From: Halichoerus grypus
Taxonomy: Eukaryota; Chordata; Mammalia; Carnivora; Phocidae
Assembly: GCF_964656455.1 (NCBI RefSeq)
Contig: NC_135720.1
Coordinates: 107,768,696-107,832,695 of the forward strand
Direction of reading: 5' to 3'
Length of the DNA stretch: 64,000 nt
Shown: positions 21,826 through 32,202 of the stretch, piece after piece
Layout: each line of letters starts with the position of its first letter
Position numbering within the stretch: the stretch's first letter is position 1
The notes under the pieces: model-generated
Seen by the model: only the letters and a program-made list of their open reading frames with translations
Databases searched by the model: none
Told to the model about the DNA's origin: nothing
Translations under genes and position numbers: made by a program

Positions 21826-22369
21826 GTCTATTAAAAAAATAAGTTTTTAAAAGCTCACTTTGAAACTTCTAATGTCTAAATGGTTTGTACTGTGTGTTAA
21901 TACTGTGAAAGCTCAAAGTGCCCTGAATTTGAGAATGTTAATATCTCCTGCAGGTGCTGTTTTGGTTAAATATATTTTCCCCGCTCGGTGCTAAGTGTTG
22001 TAATTTTTAGAAATCTCTTGTGCCTGTTTCAAATGTTTGTTTTTAGGTCACTGCCAGAGTTATCTGGCTTAATGACAAAATATATTTGCAAAGCAATTCC
22101 TGAGGGGCCGTGGTTTTTATTGGCATTAGGCAAGATTTCTAAGTGGCCTTTCTTTCATTCCTTTATTCATCACTCATGATCTGAGCACCTATATGTGGGG
22201 AAGGAGAAGTTCTAGGAGAGCTGGAAGGAAAAAGCTCACGTGGGAGGGTCTGGGATACAGGGATGAAGGGGCTATAGCCTAGGAAAGAAAGAACCGAAAA
22301 GTATACAGGTCAATCACATACACCTAGAAAAGAGTACCACGATGGGTAAGTGCCACAGTGGGTAGGTAA
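21826..22369. other. Unassigned AT-rich DNA
   Basis: Single-copy-looking sequence with no repeat I can name up to about 22150. The part around 22160-22280 has a weak reversed L2 flavour (catgatctgagcacctatat). The early block is a candidate for cross-species conservation testing. Confidence 0.4.
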
Positions 22370-22735
22370 GAATGAGATGCTTTCAGCTACAAATAGCTAA
22401 GAGTAGAATAAACGGGAAGCTTTAATTTAACAAAAGGCTGGAAGAAGGCCATCATAGTGTATTATTCCTATCCAGTTCATCCACAATTGTGGTTTATTCC
22501 ATCCTCCTGCTCTGCCACTCTGCCTGTGTTTGTGATGCCTCATGGCCTCAATGTGGCTGCTACATCACAGGCTGGTAGGGTAGCATCCCAAGGAGGTAGG
22601 AATGGAGGAGAATTTCTCCTCAAAGTGCTTTCCTTCCCCCTTTCTCCTGCTCTCAAAAGATTACCCAGTCTTTGGGGGTCCAGGTCAAATGCCTCCCACC
22701 CAGTTATCCCATAAATATAGCCCACTTTTCTCTAA
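22370..22735. repeat. Unassigned interspersed repeat, copy 4 of 4
   Basis: It starts tttcagctacaaatagctaa and runs through gaagctttaatttaacaaaa, catggcctcaatgtggctgc and tacatcacaggctggtagg. It shares layout with copies at 415, 11645 and 17660. Confidence 0.55.
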
Positions 22736-23280
22736 ATTTCGGTAGTATTCGGTTTTCTCCAACTTGCCTCAGCCCACATGTAGTGTTTTGCGTTATAACT
22801 ACTTGTGCTTGTGAGCAGATCTTGTTGGTCCCCTTTGAAGACTCATGACAAACTCTCGTAAACATAATGGTATTTTTCTCTGGTGAAAGAAAATCTCAGT
22901 GTGACACTGAGCCATCATTCTGGAAGCCCATTCCTACGGTCTGGGCCCAGAGGTCCAGAAGATCGCAGATGAGAAAACATTACTGCTGGAATCTAGAGAC
23001 TTCCTGGATAAGAATAGCCTTTCATCCACAGGGAGATTGATAGTGAGGTTCAGATGGCTTAGGAAGCTTTCCCAAAGGTATCCAGCTGAGTTGGAATTTA
23101 GGCCACAGGATACCCTGTCTGTTTTGATTTTAAAAAGAACCAGAGAGTTTCTTATGATTGGCTTGGTTTTCCCAAATAAAACTTGGTGGGAAAGGACTAA
23201 TGAAATAGTCCAGTTAGTTGGAGAGTGACTGTTAAATGTGTTATTGTTCCTCAGGTGTTTATGTGATTATGAGCTTTGTT
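22736..23280. other. Unassigned DNA
   Basis: No repeat or coding region recognised. Confidence 0.5.
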
Positions 23281-23385
23281 TCATGGCATAAGTGCCTGCA
23301 CGCCTTTCACTACCACTTTCTCCTCTTTCCAACTTGCTAAGTACTTAGTATGTGCTCAATAAAGAACTGTTGGATTGAATTGTAC
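23281..23385 (+). mobile_element. L2/MIR 3'-terminal fragment
   Basis: The segment ttgctaagtacttagtatgt followed by gctcaataaagaactgttgg is the typical gctcaataaa-ttgttg terminus. Confidence 0.55.
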
Positions 23386-23845
23386 CCGCACCCATGTGCA
23401 CATCGCCTCCTCCATATGCCTTACTAATGGACTTTACTTAAAAGACTGGGATTAAAGTTGGAGCCTTGATTAGTAAACACGGTACTATATAACAGGAGGG
23501 ATAATTTATTAGCTTCTGGCCACCAAAGTTTAATTAATACTCCTGTAATACTATTTAGTGCCATTGGATACTCACCATGGGGGAATGCCAGGTACCTCCA
23601 GGAAATACACACACAAAAAATAAAAACACTCAACCTTCTAGGATTCTCATTGGCTGAGGCCCAGAAGCGGATGTTTCTGCCCGTATGGCCTTGTTGGCCT
23701 AATGACTTACTCATTAGATACTTTTGGTCCAGAATTTACTTACTCTGCAAAGTCTGGCTTTAAATGCACAGTTGGTACTACATTCTTCGTAGTGGTTGCT
23801 CTATATTCTTCTTTCTTTAAACTTTGGTGTATCATTATTATCTGT
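23386..23845. other. Unassigned DNA
   Basis: No repeat or coding region recognised. Confidence 0.5.
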
Positions 23846-23975
23846 ACATCTACCCACCCACACATCCATCTACCTACCCCTTCCATGCACTCACTCACCC
23901 ATACATCTATCCATTCATCCACCATCCATTTGTCTGTCCATCCATCCCTCCATCCACCAACCCCTCTATCTATCA
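23846..23975. repeat. Degenerate (ATCC)n/(CATC)n simple repeat
   Basis: Imperfect tetranucleotide units (ccatccatccctccatccac, ctaccccttccatgcactca). Periodicity of four keeps frames open on both strands, which explains the spurious frames at 23702-24043. Confidence 0.9.
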
Positions 23976-24019
23976 AGCCAGCTTGCTTTGAGTATTGTTT
24001 TTGTATCAGGCATTGTTTA

Positions 24020-24675
24020 AAGATAAGATCCTACACAATCTGATTCTCCCTTGCCTTAGCTCCTACCACCTTCTCCTTCACTCCACTGAGTATGATAGCA
24101 GCCTTCTTGTTATTCCTTAAATAAGCCAAGCTTATTCTTGTTCCTCCCTAACTGAATACTCTTCTACCAGATTCTTTAATTTTTTTTTTAAGATTTTATT
24201 TATTTTCTGACACAGAGAGAGAGACAGCAAAAGAGGGAACACAAGCAGGGGGAGTAGGAGAGGGAGAACCAGGCTTCCCGCAGAGCATGGAGCCCGATGC
24301 AGGGCTTGATCCCAGGACCCTGGGATCATGACCTGAGCTGAAGGCAGTTGCTTAATGACTGAGCCACTCAGGCGCCCCTCTTTTACCAGATTCTCGCAAG
24401 GCTTATTCCTTTATTTCATTCAGGTTTTTGTTCAAATGTCCCCAAAGTACCCTTACCTCCCACTGCAGTTATCCCATTTACCCGTTTTGTTTTCCTTTGG
24501 GTCACTTGCTGATCACTTGAAATTGTAGTATTTATTTATCATCTATCTCCACCACTAAATTGCAACATCCGTGGGGACAATTTTCTCTATCTTTGGTGCT
24601 ATCTCCTTAGCACCTTAAAGAGGGCCTGGCATACAGTAGGTGTTCAAGAAATATTTGTCAATGACTGGATGACCA
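24020..24675 (+). mobile_element. L2 LINE 3' portion, split by a SINE
   Basis: Before the SINE: ttgttattccttaaataagc, caagcttattcttgttcctc. After it: gtttttgttcaaatgtcccc, attgcaacatccgtggggac, gcctggcatacagtaggtgt and tcaagaaatatttgtcaatg, the L2 terminus. The SINE occupies 24176-24377. Confidence 0.85.
24176..24377 (-). mobile_element. CAN-SINE, minus strand, 17-bp TSD
   Basis: Tail ttttttaagattttatttat, (GA)n, ggagaaccaggcttcccgc, then the reversed head ccactcaggcgccc. The TSD ctcttctaccagattct (24159-24175) recurs at 24378-24394 with one C/T difference. Confidence 0.95.
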
Positions 24676-25484
24676 TGGCCAATTTACAGTATATCTGGGA
24701 AGACAGAAAAGATATCTAAAGAGATTAAAATAAGAGGTGGCTTATGGCAAAAACTAGATGAATTTTTTTCTGATGATTAGCAGGTGAGATGATAGCATTT
24801 GCCGGGAAGGAGGGTGTCTTGGAGGGTGGGGGTGGTGTAGCTGACACTATGGTTGCCCCACTCACATCTCGACTTTTCTCCCAGTTCACTTGCATCTGTG
24901 ATCATGGCCATGCACACTGGTATTTCCACTCATGAGCTCAGGTCCATAGTTCTCTGGGTTTTTTGGTATCATGAGAGCTTGCTCAGCTTGGGTGCAGGGT
25001 GACCCAGAGGTGCTGGACATAAAAGGCTCTAGGAGTGAGTGAATAAATACTTGTGCTTCCCTGTTCAGCAGTGGGACAATGTGGAAGCATGTTTTCTATG
25101 AGCACAGGTGCACAGAGCAGTAACCCCCCATTAGCAAACCCCCACCCCCATATTAACTTTGCTCCCTCCCCTGTCTCATTTCCCCTCCACCTCACCTGGT
25201 TGTCCTGGAGTAAACCACCAGCACCAACAATCTTGTCTCAGGGTCTGCTTTAAGGAAACTCAAACCAAGACGGGCAGGGTGGGATAGAGGCACTTTAGAA
25301 ACAGTAGAAAAAGTCAGTAACCCAGATTTCTCTGTGGCTCTGACTTCCCAGCAGTCGAGGGAGCCTCTACCCCGCTCCCACCTTGCAGGCACCATCGCCC
25401 ACTTGCTCAAGAGAGAAGGGAGGCCTTGATTGCAACGGGGCAGCTGAATGTAGGGAAAAGGCGAGGGTCCAGGCAGCAAAAGTT
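24676..25484. other. Unassigned DNA with an LTR-like terminus
   Basis: Near 25215-25271 the run caacaatcttgtctcagggt, then ctgctttaaggaaactcaaa, resembles the 3' terminus of an LTR and recurs at 37110-37150. The start is not defined; possibly near 24900. The rest is unassigned. A 107-codon minus-strand frame (25192-25515) is not supported as a gene. Confidence 0.4.
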
Positions 25485-25570
25485 TGCCACTAGCATGCTG
25501 TGTGCCCTTGGGCAAGTCCCTTCCCCTCTCTGGACATCAGTCTTGTCACTGGTCCTGTGATGTGGGTGGA
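25485..25570 (+). mobile_element. MIR core fragment
   Basis: The segment gccactagcatgctgtgtgc followed by ccttgggcaagtcccttccc is the MIR core. Confidence 0.65.
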
Positions 25571-26884
25571 CTGTCTAACCTCTCAGCTCCTTGTCACTCT
25601 GGGGCTCCACGACACCGTCCTCCTTTTTTTCTTCCTTTCTTTCCCTCTCACGCCGGTTCCAATCATCTGCATTTTCCTCTCTGTCTCTCTCTCAAGGTCC
25701 AGTTTTGGGGGATGGGCTGATAAAATACCCAGTTTTAGTTGTCCCTGGTAAAGATAGGTGAGGCTTATTCCACACAGCATCCTTTGGGATCCTGGAGAAG
25801 ACTGTTTCCTCTCTGCCCGAGGTGTCATTATTGTTAATAATGATGACATCAATCTACCTCATCAGGACCCGCAAGTGCTTAACTAAGAAAAATGCTTTTG
25901 TCGCTGTTAGTAAATATAAAGTGTGCCTACTCAATCAGAATGCCACCCCCAGACAGGTGAGTCTGTTCCCTTCCCTGTGCCCTGACTGCTCGTTTGCAAT
26001 CCTGCCCTTCTTCAAACGACAGCGTTTATTTTTTTATTGATGTTTCAGCACTTTGACAAATACATTTTTCCATGAAGAGAAACATAATTAACTTAAGTCA
26101 TTTATATTAATCACAAAGGGGGAAAATCATGCAAAACGTATAATTTTGTATTGAACAAGGTATGTTATCTAATGAATATAGATGATACTGATTTATGTGT
26201 TTATCCAAAAAGCATCAGTAGTGAAAAAATGCCAACCTCCGAGCCCCATCCTATCCTCCCCCAAAAGCTGAAAAAAAAATCCCTCAAGTTCTATTTAATG
26301 ATGCTTCCTCGTTTGGTGGCATCCTGCCCACAGACTGAAAAATAAAATGACTTTTCAAGTGTTTACAGAGCTTGAACAGCAAGAGAAATTCTCTCCCAGC
26401 GTGGGTGTCCTCTGCCTGAATCCCAGAGAAGCTGTAATTACTTATTCCTGCAAACACTGGGCCAATGTGGCTGGGTCTACGCCGGTGGGATGGTGTGGAC
26501 TGCTTCATACTGAAGCTTTGGGACAGGTCTGAGGGCCACCACTGCAGGCTGTGGTCAGCAGGGACCCGGCCACGAGAGCTTGGATTCCCCAGGTGTGTGG
26601 AACGACCGAGGTGGATCTATCCGATGGGAAAGTTTCAGTTGGACTAATTGGCTGTTGTGAAAAAACAGCAGTAATGGCCCCAGTTTCCAGCCTCGTCTCC
26701 CCACACGTATGAGTACGGCAGCTGGCTGGAGCTCACATGTACGAGGAAGAAAGGGTGGCGGGGGGGGAGGAGATAAGGACGCATCACAGGAGTGTCTCTA
26801 AATCACAAAGGGTTCGAGCCAGGAGCCCATACCGAACACGGCACGGAACCCACCCCCCCATTTCCCTATTGAGTAAACAAAAAC
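25571..26884. other. Long unassigned stretch, partly AT-rich
   Basis: About 1.3 kb with no named repeat. The segment 25860-26340 is AT-rich and unbroken by repeats. Frames here are short. A G9 run lies near 26760-26770. No exon is supported. Confidence 0.45.
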
Positions 26885-27110
26885 CCAGAGAAGAACAATA
26901 ATCGGCGCTACCAAGCACTCCCCTCTGTATCAGGCATTGTTCTAAGTGTTTTTTTTTGTGTGTTTTAATCCTCACAATAACTGTATGGGATAGGTGCTGT
27001 CATGGTCCCCATTTTACAGCTGAGGCAAGACAGGCTCAGAGAAAGGAGGCGGCCTCTGCAGGAGCCCGCAGCGAGTCATCGGCTGAGCAAGGCCCCAGAT
27101 TTCTGGCCCC
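26885..27110 (-). mobile_element. MIR SINE, minus strand
   Basis: Reversed MIR: gtatcaggcattgttctaag, ttttaatcctcacaataact, gtatgggataggtgctgtca, ccattttacagctgaggcaa, gacaggctcagagaaagg. Confidence 0.85.
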
Positions 27111-27604
27111 CCCATCCAGGATGGAGGGAGCGGCTCGTCCTGAGTGTGTGAATTCTCATACAGGGAGTTTTTGAGCAAGACTTTGGAAACTTTTAGAGCT
27201 TGGTTCCGTCTCTCTTCTTTTTGTTTTATGTGGGTTGTTCCCTTTGCTGTCACTAGCCGTAAACATCCCTACATAATCTCAGAGGACTGTGAGCTTGCCT
27301 CAGGGACACAGAGGTGAGAGATTGATGAGCTATGAGATGGTACTCGGTGGGGGTGGGATCTGGGTTGGGATCACTGGGTGGAGGCAGTGAGTGTGCAAAG
27401 CCAGAGGAGCCAGGGTTGGGGGTTTCTGGAAGAGCAGAGGGAGGCCAGCCCGGGAGCTCATTGACTGTGTCGCGGCCGTAGCTGCTCCATTTGCAGGTGG
27501 AGAAACAGGGCGACCTGTCCCTGACCAGGAAGCTGGATCCTTAGTTTCTTCTTCCTGTTGTCTGTCCTGGACCTATGATGGTATCCCCTCTACCTGAGAC
27601 CCTC
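27111..27604. other. Unassigned DNA
   Basis: No repeat or gene recognised. A few isolated CpGs (cgcggccg at about 27471) do not make a CpG island. Confidence 0.5.
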
Positions 27605-27798
27605 AAATAGTAGTCTTGAGGTCAGTGGACCCAGGCTGTCTGGATTCAAATCCTGTCTCTGCCACTTGCTGTGTGACCTTGGGAAAGTCCCCTAACCTCT
27701 CTGGCCTCAGTTTCTTATACCTCCACTATTGGACGGCTAAGGATAAGTGCTTAGATTTAGGACAGTGCAGCGAATCTCTGTCAGCTATTATTATAATT
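27605..27798 (+). mobile_element. MIR SINE, cut by a SINE
   Basis: The segments gtctggattcaaatcctgtc, gccacttgctgtgtgacctt, gggaaagtcccctaacctct and ggcctcagtttcttatacct are clear MIR. The 3' part is diverged and ends at the SINE insertion. Confidence 0.88.
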
Positions 27799-27989
27799 TT
27801 TTTTATTTTTTATTTATTTATTTGACAGAGAGAGACACAGAGAGAGGGAACACAAGCAGGGGGAATGGGAGAGGGAGAAGCAGGCTTCCCGCGGAGCAGG
27901 GAGCCCGATGCGGGGTTCGATCCCAGGACCCCGGGATCATGACCTGAGCTGAAGGCAGACGCTTAACGACTGAGCCACCCAGGGGCCCC
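27799..27989 (-). mobile_element. CAN-SINE, minus strand, 13-bp TSD
   Basis: tttatttatttatttgacag, (GA)n, gaacacaagcagggggaatg, cttcccgcggagcagggagc, reversed head actgagccacccaggggccc. The TSD tattattataatt is perfect at 27786-27798 and 27990-28002. Little diverged, so relatively young. Confidence 0.96.
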
Positions 27990-28002
27990 TATTATTATAA
28001 TT

Positions 28003-28539
28003 ATTATGAGAAGAACTCGAATCCCCAAAGCACCCACCTCCTTGTCTGTGACCACACAGAAGTCGTAAGCAGACATCAGGTTTGGGCTGGCCTGGTGCAG
28101 TGTGGAGGAGCAGGGAGCACAGGAAGGGCTCTCGGGGTGGGTGCAGGAAGGTGGGACCAACCAGAGCCTGGTTTCCTGGCTTCCTCTGCACTCCATGCTC
28201 TGAGCTGCCGTGTCCACTGACCAGGCTGCCATCTGTCTCTTGCCTGGTCTGTGGCTCCTTGTGCAGCCGGGCCAAGCAGGAGCCAGGGCCCCATCCAACC
28301 TCGCCTGCTTGGACAGCGGCGCTGGAGAGCACATCTCTCACTGTCTCCCGTGGCATGGATGACTGGCATGTCATCTTTGACAAATGTCTATGCCAGCAAG
28401 CTCTGCGTGGCTGTGGATAGTTATAGACACTGAAAACGCACAAACACAGATGGGCCGCTCCACACGTCAGCAGACACAAAGGAGGACCAAGGCTACAGAT
28501 TGGAGGGGCTGGGGAAGGGGGACAAAGAAGGTGGGACGT
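28003..28539. other. Unassigned, moderately GC-rich DNA
   Basis: Overlapping frames of 97-180 codons on the minus strand and 112 on the plus strand (27937-28479) mark composition bias. The longest starts in this unassigned DNA but ends within the SINE sequence. No domain is recognised. Confidence 0.45.
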
Positions 28540-28905
28540 TGACTTGGAAGATCTGGGCTCTGCCTCCTACTTTCTCTCTTTTAAGGTTTTATTTATTTGC
28601 GATACAGAGAGAGAGAGCAAGAGACAGAGCACGAGTAGGGGGGAGGGGCAGAGGCAGAGGGAGAAGCAGGCTTCCCGCGGAGCAGGGAGCCCGATGGGGG
28701 CTTGATCACAGGACCCTGAGATCATGACCTGAGCTGAAGGCAGACACTTAACCATCTGAGCCACCCAGGTGCCCCTCTGCCTCCTACTCTTCACGAAACT
28801 TTGTGCAAACCACTTCCACTCCTGTGACCTGGGTTTCCCCATGCATGAGGTGGTGATAAATGTCCGTGCCCTGTCCTCTGTGGTGTTACAGGAATCAGTC
28901 ATGAT
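28540..28905 (+). mobile_element. MIR-like fragment split by a SINE
   Basis: The segment tggaagatctgggctctgcc lies before the SINE. After it come cttccactcctgtgacctgg and gtttccccatgcatgaggtg, consistent with a diverged MIR. Confidence 0.45.
28572..28774 (-). mobile_element. CAN-SINE, minus strand, 14-bp TSD
   Basis: ttaaggttttatttatttgc, (GA)n, gcttcccgcggagcagggag, the reversed head ctgagccacccaggtgccc. The TSD ctctgcctcctact is perfect at 28558-28571 and 28775-28788. Confidence 0.96.
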
Positions 28906-28924
28906 GTTCATCACCCTGCTAGCA

Positions 28925-29105
28925 AAGACAGCAGCTACCCCTTATCAAGCACCTGCCTTGGGTCAAGCATTTTTGTGCCTGCATGCACGAGCTCTCCAAA
29001 TTCCCCAAATAAGCCCTTTTTACAGATGAGGAAACAAATTTAGAAACGCAACTTACCTGGGGGTCACACGGCAAGTGACAGCTGCCTTGGCTGGCGGGCA
29101 GTGCC
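28925..29105 (-). mobile_element. MIR SINE, minus strand
   Basis: cttatcaagcacctgccttg, ggtcaagcatttttgtgcct, tttttacagatgaggaaaca, gggtcacacggcaagtgaca: a reversed MIR. Confidence 0.75.
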
Positions 29106-29116
29106 CACTCTAGGCT

Positions 29117-29335
29117 GGGAGCCGGCAACCTGGATCTGCAAAGGGCCAGACAGTTGAGGCTTTATGCTTTGCAGGCCGTGTGGTCTCGGCTGCATCTACT
29201 CAGCTCTGCCGGGGTTGTTCGAAAGACCGACAATAAATAAGCGTGTATGGCTTTGTGCCAATGCAACTTTATTTACAACACAGTTGGCCAGCTGATTTGT
29301 CTTTGGGGCTCTCAGGCCATAGCTTGTGACCCCTG
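29117..29335 (+). mobile_element. hAT-type MITE with 8-9 bp TSD
   Basis: The left end gggagccggcaacctgg and the right end cttgtgacccctg read as degraded inverted ends of the caggggtcggcaaact type. Inside are ctgcaaagggccagacagtt, gctttgcaggccgtgtggtc and aatgcaactttatttacaac. The flanking direct repeat ctctaggct is at 29108-29116 and 29336-29344; an 8-bp TSD is normal for hAT elements. Family name not certain. Confidence 0.85.
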
Positions 29336-29399
29336 CTCTAGGCTTCCAAATCAAAGGAGCAGATGAGGACTGAGGACTATCTGCACTTCAGGGAGGCGT

Positions 29400-29640
29400 A
29401 TCGGGGATGGTTGAGAACACGGACTTGGGAGACCGACTGCCTTTGTGCCAGCCCCAACGGAGCCCCTTACTGCTTGTGGGACCCTGGGCAAGTGACTTAA
29501 TAACCCTACGCCTCAGTTTCTCCATCTATAAAATGGGAATACTAATATTGTCTACCCAACAGCGTTGTTGTGAGAATTACACGGTTAACCATGTGCCTAG
29601 CACATCATGAACACTGGGTAAATGTCACCTATTATCACAC
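29400..29640 (+). mobile_element. MIR SINE, near full length
   Basis: The segments gttgagaacacggacttggg, gcttgtgggaccctgggcaa, gtgacttaataaccctacgc, tccatctataaaatgggaat, gttgttgtgagaattacacg and gtgcctagcacatcatgaac run through to the 3' end. Confidence 0.92.
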
Positions 29641-29857
29641 ACCAGGGAACATTATCATCGACACCTGAGGGGCTGATGTTAATTTAAATGGTGAGTCAGA
29701 CAAGATTTCCTGGCTCAGCTTTCTTGGTTCCAGCTTTCTGCTTTCTTCCTGCCACCAGCCCAAATCTTCAATGGGGGGAGTGGCCGCTTGGCCATATGTT
29801 GATCTCCTAGGCTCCCCGGGATGCCAGACAAAGGGACCTTAGGAACTAACCTGCTTC
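29641..29857. other. Unassigned DNA
   Basis: Nothing recognised. Confidence 0.5.
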
Positions 29858-29965
29858 TTACCATTGCAAGGACACTGAGGTCCAGAGAGGGGAAGGAACT
29901 TGCTCGAGGTCACACAGCCCTTGGGTGTCAGATTCACTTTTCCTCTCTCCCCAGTCAATGCTCCT
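29858..29965 (-). mobile_element. MIR fragment, minus strand
   Basis: acactgaggtccagagaggg and gaaggaacttgctcgaggtc, then acacagcccttgggtgtcag, form the reversed MIR core. Confidence 0.7.
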
Positions 29966-30309
29966 TCCCAAGTGGCTCAGACGGGCTCTCCTGGCTCCAT
30001 GAAAGGCAAGGCATCTTCCTGCAGGTGAGGTCATCCAGGAGGGGTTGGTTCTCCACTGCCTGGGGCTGGCAAACACAGTCGTGAAGGACAGACACTGAGG
30101 CCAACCTCTTCCTATCCTGACACCAACCTTGGAGAGCCTCTGTCCATCCAGACACCTGAGCCCTAGAGCATCCCAGCTCAAGGTCTTATCTCCTCACCCA
30201 CGATTAAGAAGCCTCCATCCTCTGGCCTGCTGTACTCTCTGCGGAATGACCGGAGGTAAGATTTCCTGGACAAAGCTGGGAGTAGACACTAGGTAGAATT
30301 TGTAAACAA
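29966..30309. other. Unassigned DNA
   Basis: A minus-strand frame of 107 codons (29858-30181) starts here and ends in the adjoining MIR. No gene is supported. Confidence 0.5.
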
Positions 30310-30830
30310 GTCACACGAGTCAAGGGGCAGTGAGTTCTCTCATAGTTGGTACTTCTGGTTGTATACTGAGAAAGAGAAGCTGGCTTGGCAACTACGAGCT
30401 AGGTAGGCCCTGGTGGCTCCTATGAACATAAATCACGTGACACGTTATCAGCATCAGACAAGGGCTTCCTGGGACCATAATGGAACAGGATAAGCACACG
30501 GATATTAGGAAACCCCCCAAAATGCATGAACATCCTTGTGACAGCTCTAGCCTCACTTTATTCCTCTTGCCTCTTTGATACAAATGATTAAGATATTCAA
30601 CCAGCAACATGCCCCTGCTCCCTGACAGCACGAAATCTAGAACAACACTTGCTTCCTCAGCCCTCTTTAAAATCACGCAAAATGAGCCCAAACCCTGGAA
30701 TGGCCTCTCAATGATGCACCCCCATGGTTGCCCATGGTGCGTGCTCTCCTGTGTTGACACAAGTTCATAAACCTCACTATGCTTGATGAAGAGGTGGTCC
30801 TGGTGATCTTTGGATATCGGGCTTTATCGG
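30310..30830 (+). repeat. Possible solo LTR, family unknown
   Basis: The stretch has an LTR-like organisation: ccctgctccctgacagcacg, a segment ending gttgacacaagttcataaac, ctcactatgcttgatgaaga and gtggtcctggtgatctttgg, which looks like a diverged R/U5 end. The boundaries are guesses and I saw no TSD. It may equally be unique DNA. Confidence 0.3.
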
Positions 30831-30954
30831 CATATTTATTGATATTGGAATATGGATGAGTGAGGCGGAGGAGAAGTGTCCAATGATGAGATAGAAGGTG
30901 CAGTCAATCCCTGAGTTCTACAGAGAATCAGATGCTTTAAGTGTGATAGGTAGC
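30831..30954. other. Unassigned DNA
   Basis: Nothing recognised. Confidence 0.4.
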
Positions 30955-31150
30955 TCTCGTGAGGTAGATCCTGCCATGAGCACTATTTCATTTTATTCTC
31001 TTAATAATCTTGGTGGAGTACTAACATTTCCATTTATAGACAAACAAACACACAAAACCCCCCTGAGGCCCAGCAAGCTTCAGGAACTTGCCTGCAGTTC
31101 TGCAGCTGGTAAGGGGTGGGTCCAGGAGCCAGGAGTCTTCTGATACCAAG
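30955..31150 (-). mobile_element. MIR SINE, minus strand
   Basis: atttcattttattctcttaa, taatcttggtggagtactaa, ccctgaggcccagcaagctt, gcagttctgcagctggtaag, gtgggtccaggagccaggag: reversed MIR. Confidence 0.7.
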
Positions 31151-31453
31151 CCTTCTGATGTAAGGCTAATCTGTGGTCTACACAGCAAGAAGGCCCTATG
31201 CACCATCTTGTTCTCACAATTGATGGCATCAATGACAGCATTAAAAACTATCAATGGGTGGTCTTCTCGAGAACAGGCTGACAACATCGTCCAAGTCAAT
31301 CAAGGGGTTTTGGTGGGCAGTCTTTCCATCTTCAGGGTAGACATCAGCTCCCAGGGCTAGGCATCCAATCACTTGGTCTGAAGGATGCTATTGCTGCTGG
31401 CCTTGCACTGGTAGTTGAGGATTAGGGAGAAACCCCATGGGCACTATTCCCTT
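31151..31453. other. Unassigned DNA
   Basis: No repeat or coding region recognised. Confidence 0.5.
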
Positions 31454-31467
31454 AACCCTGACCTTGG

Positions 31468-32188
31468 ATGTGGAGAAAGGGGAACACTCTTACACTGCTG
31501 CTGGGAAAACAAATTGGTACAGTCACTCTGGAAAACAGTATGGAGATTCCTCAAAAAGTTAAAAATAGAACTACCTTACAACTCAGCAATTGCACTACTA
31601 GGTATTTATCCAAAGGATACAAACGTAGTGATTCGAAGGGGCACATGTACCCCAATGTTTATAGCAGCAATGTCCACAATAGCCAAACTATGGAAAGAAC
31701 CCAGATGTCCATCGAAAGATGAGTGGATAAAGTATATATATATGTATATTATAATACAATGGAATATTACTCAACCATCTTTCATTTGCAACGATGTGGA
31801 TAGAACTAGAGGGTGTTATGCTAAATGAAATAAGTCAGTCAGAGAAAGACAAATATCATGATTTCACTCCTATGTGGAATTTAAGAAACGAAACAGATGA
31901 ATATAGGGGAAGGGAAGGAAAAATAAAAAGACAAAATCAGAGAGGGAGGCAAACCATAAGAGATACTTAGCTCTAGGGAACAAACTGAGGATTGCTGGAG
32001 GGGAGGTTGGTGAGGGGATGGGGTAATTGGGTGATGGACACTAAGGAGGGCACGTGATGGACATTAAGGAGGGCATGTGATGGAATGAGCACTGGGTGTT
32101 ATATGCAACTGATGAATCACTAAACTCTATCTCTGAAACTAATAATACTCCCTATGTTAACTGATTTTAAAAAAGTGAAAAAACACAA
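31468..32188 (+). mobile_element. 5'-truncated carnivore L1, plus strand
   Basis: The sequence encodes the L1 ORF2 C-terminus, still readable in one frame to about 31740 (IYPKDTNVVIRRGTCTPMFI, STIAKLWKEPRCPSKDEWIK). The 3' UTR follows with caaaccataagagatactta and tgagcactgggtgttatatg. The flanks aaccctgaccttgg (31454-31467) and aaccttgaccttgg (32189-32202) are a 14-bp TSD with one mismatch. Only ~720 bp survive, so it is immobile. Confidence 0.93.
32033..32078. repeat. Tandem 23-bp duplication in the L1 3' UTR
   Basis: Two adjacent copies starting gatggacactaaggagggca (32033-32055) and gatggacattaaggagggca (32056-32078) differ at two C/T sites. Confidence 0.9.
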
Positions 32189-32202
32189 AACCTTGACCTT
32201 GG

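Noticed and set aside
27471..27480. Possible CpG island or promoter near cgcggccg
   Set aside because: Only a few CpGs in a short stretch. Surrounding hundreds of bases are CpG-poor.
27937..28479. 180-codon minus-strand frame
   Set aside because: Its 3' end is in the SINE sequence and two other frames overlap it. GC-rich composition explains the length.
31415..31828. 137-codon frame resembling a reverse-transcriptase C-terminus
   Set aside because: Not a host gene: it is the remnant of L1 ORF2 in a 5'-truncated element with a TSD.
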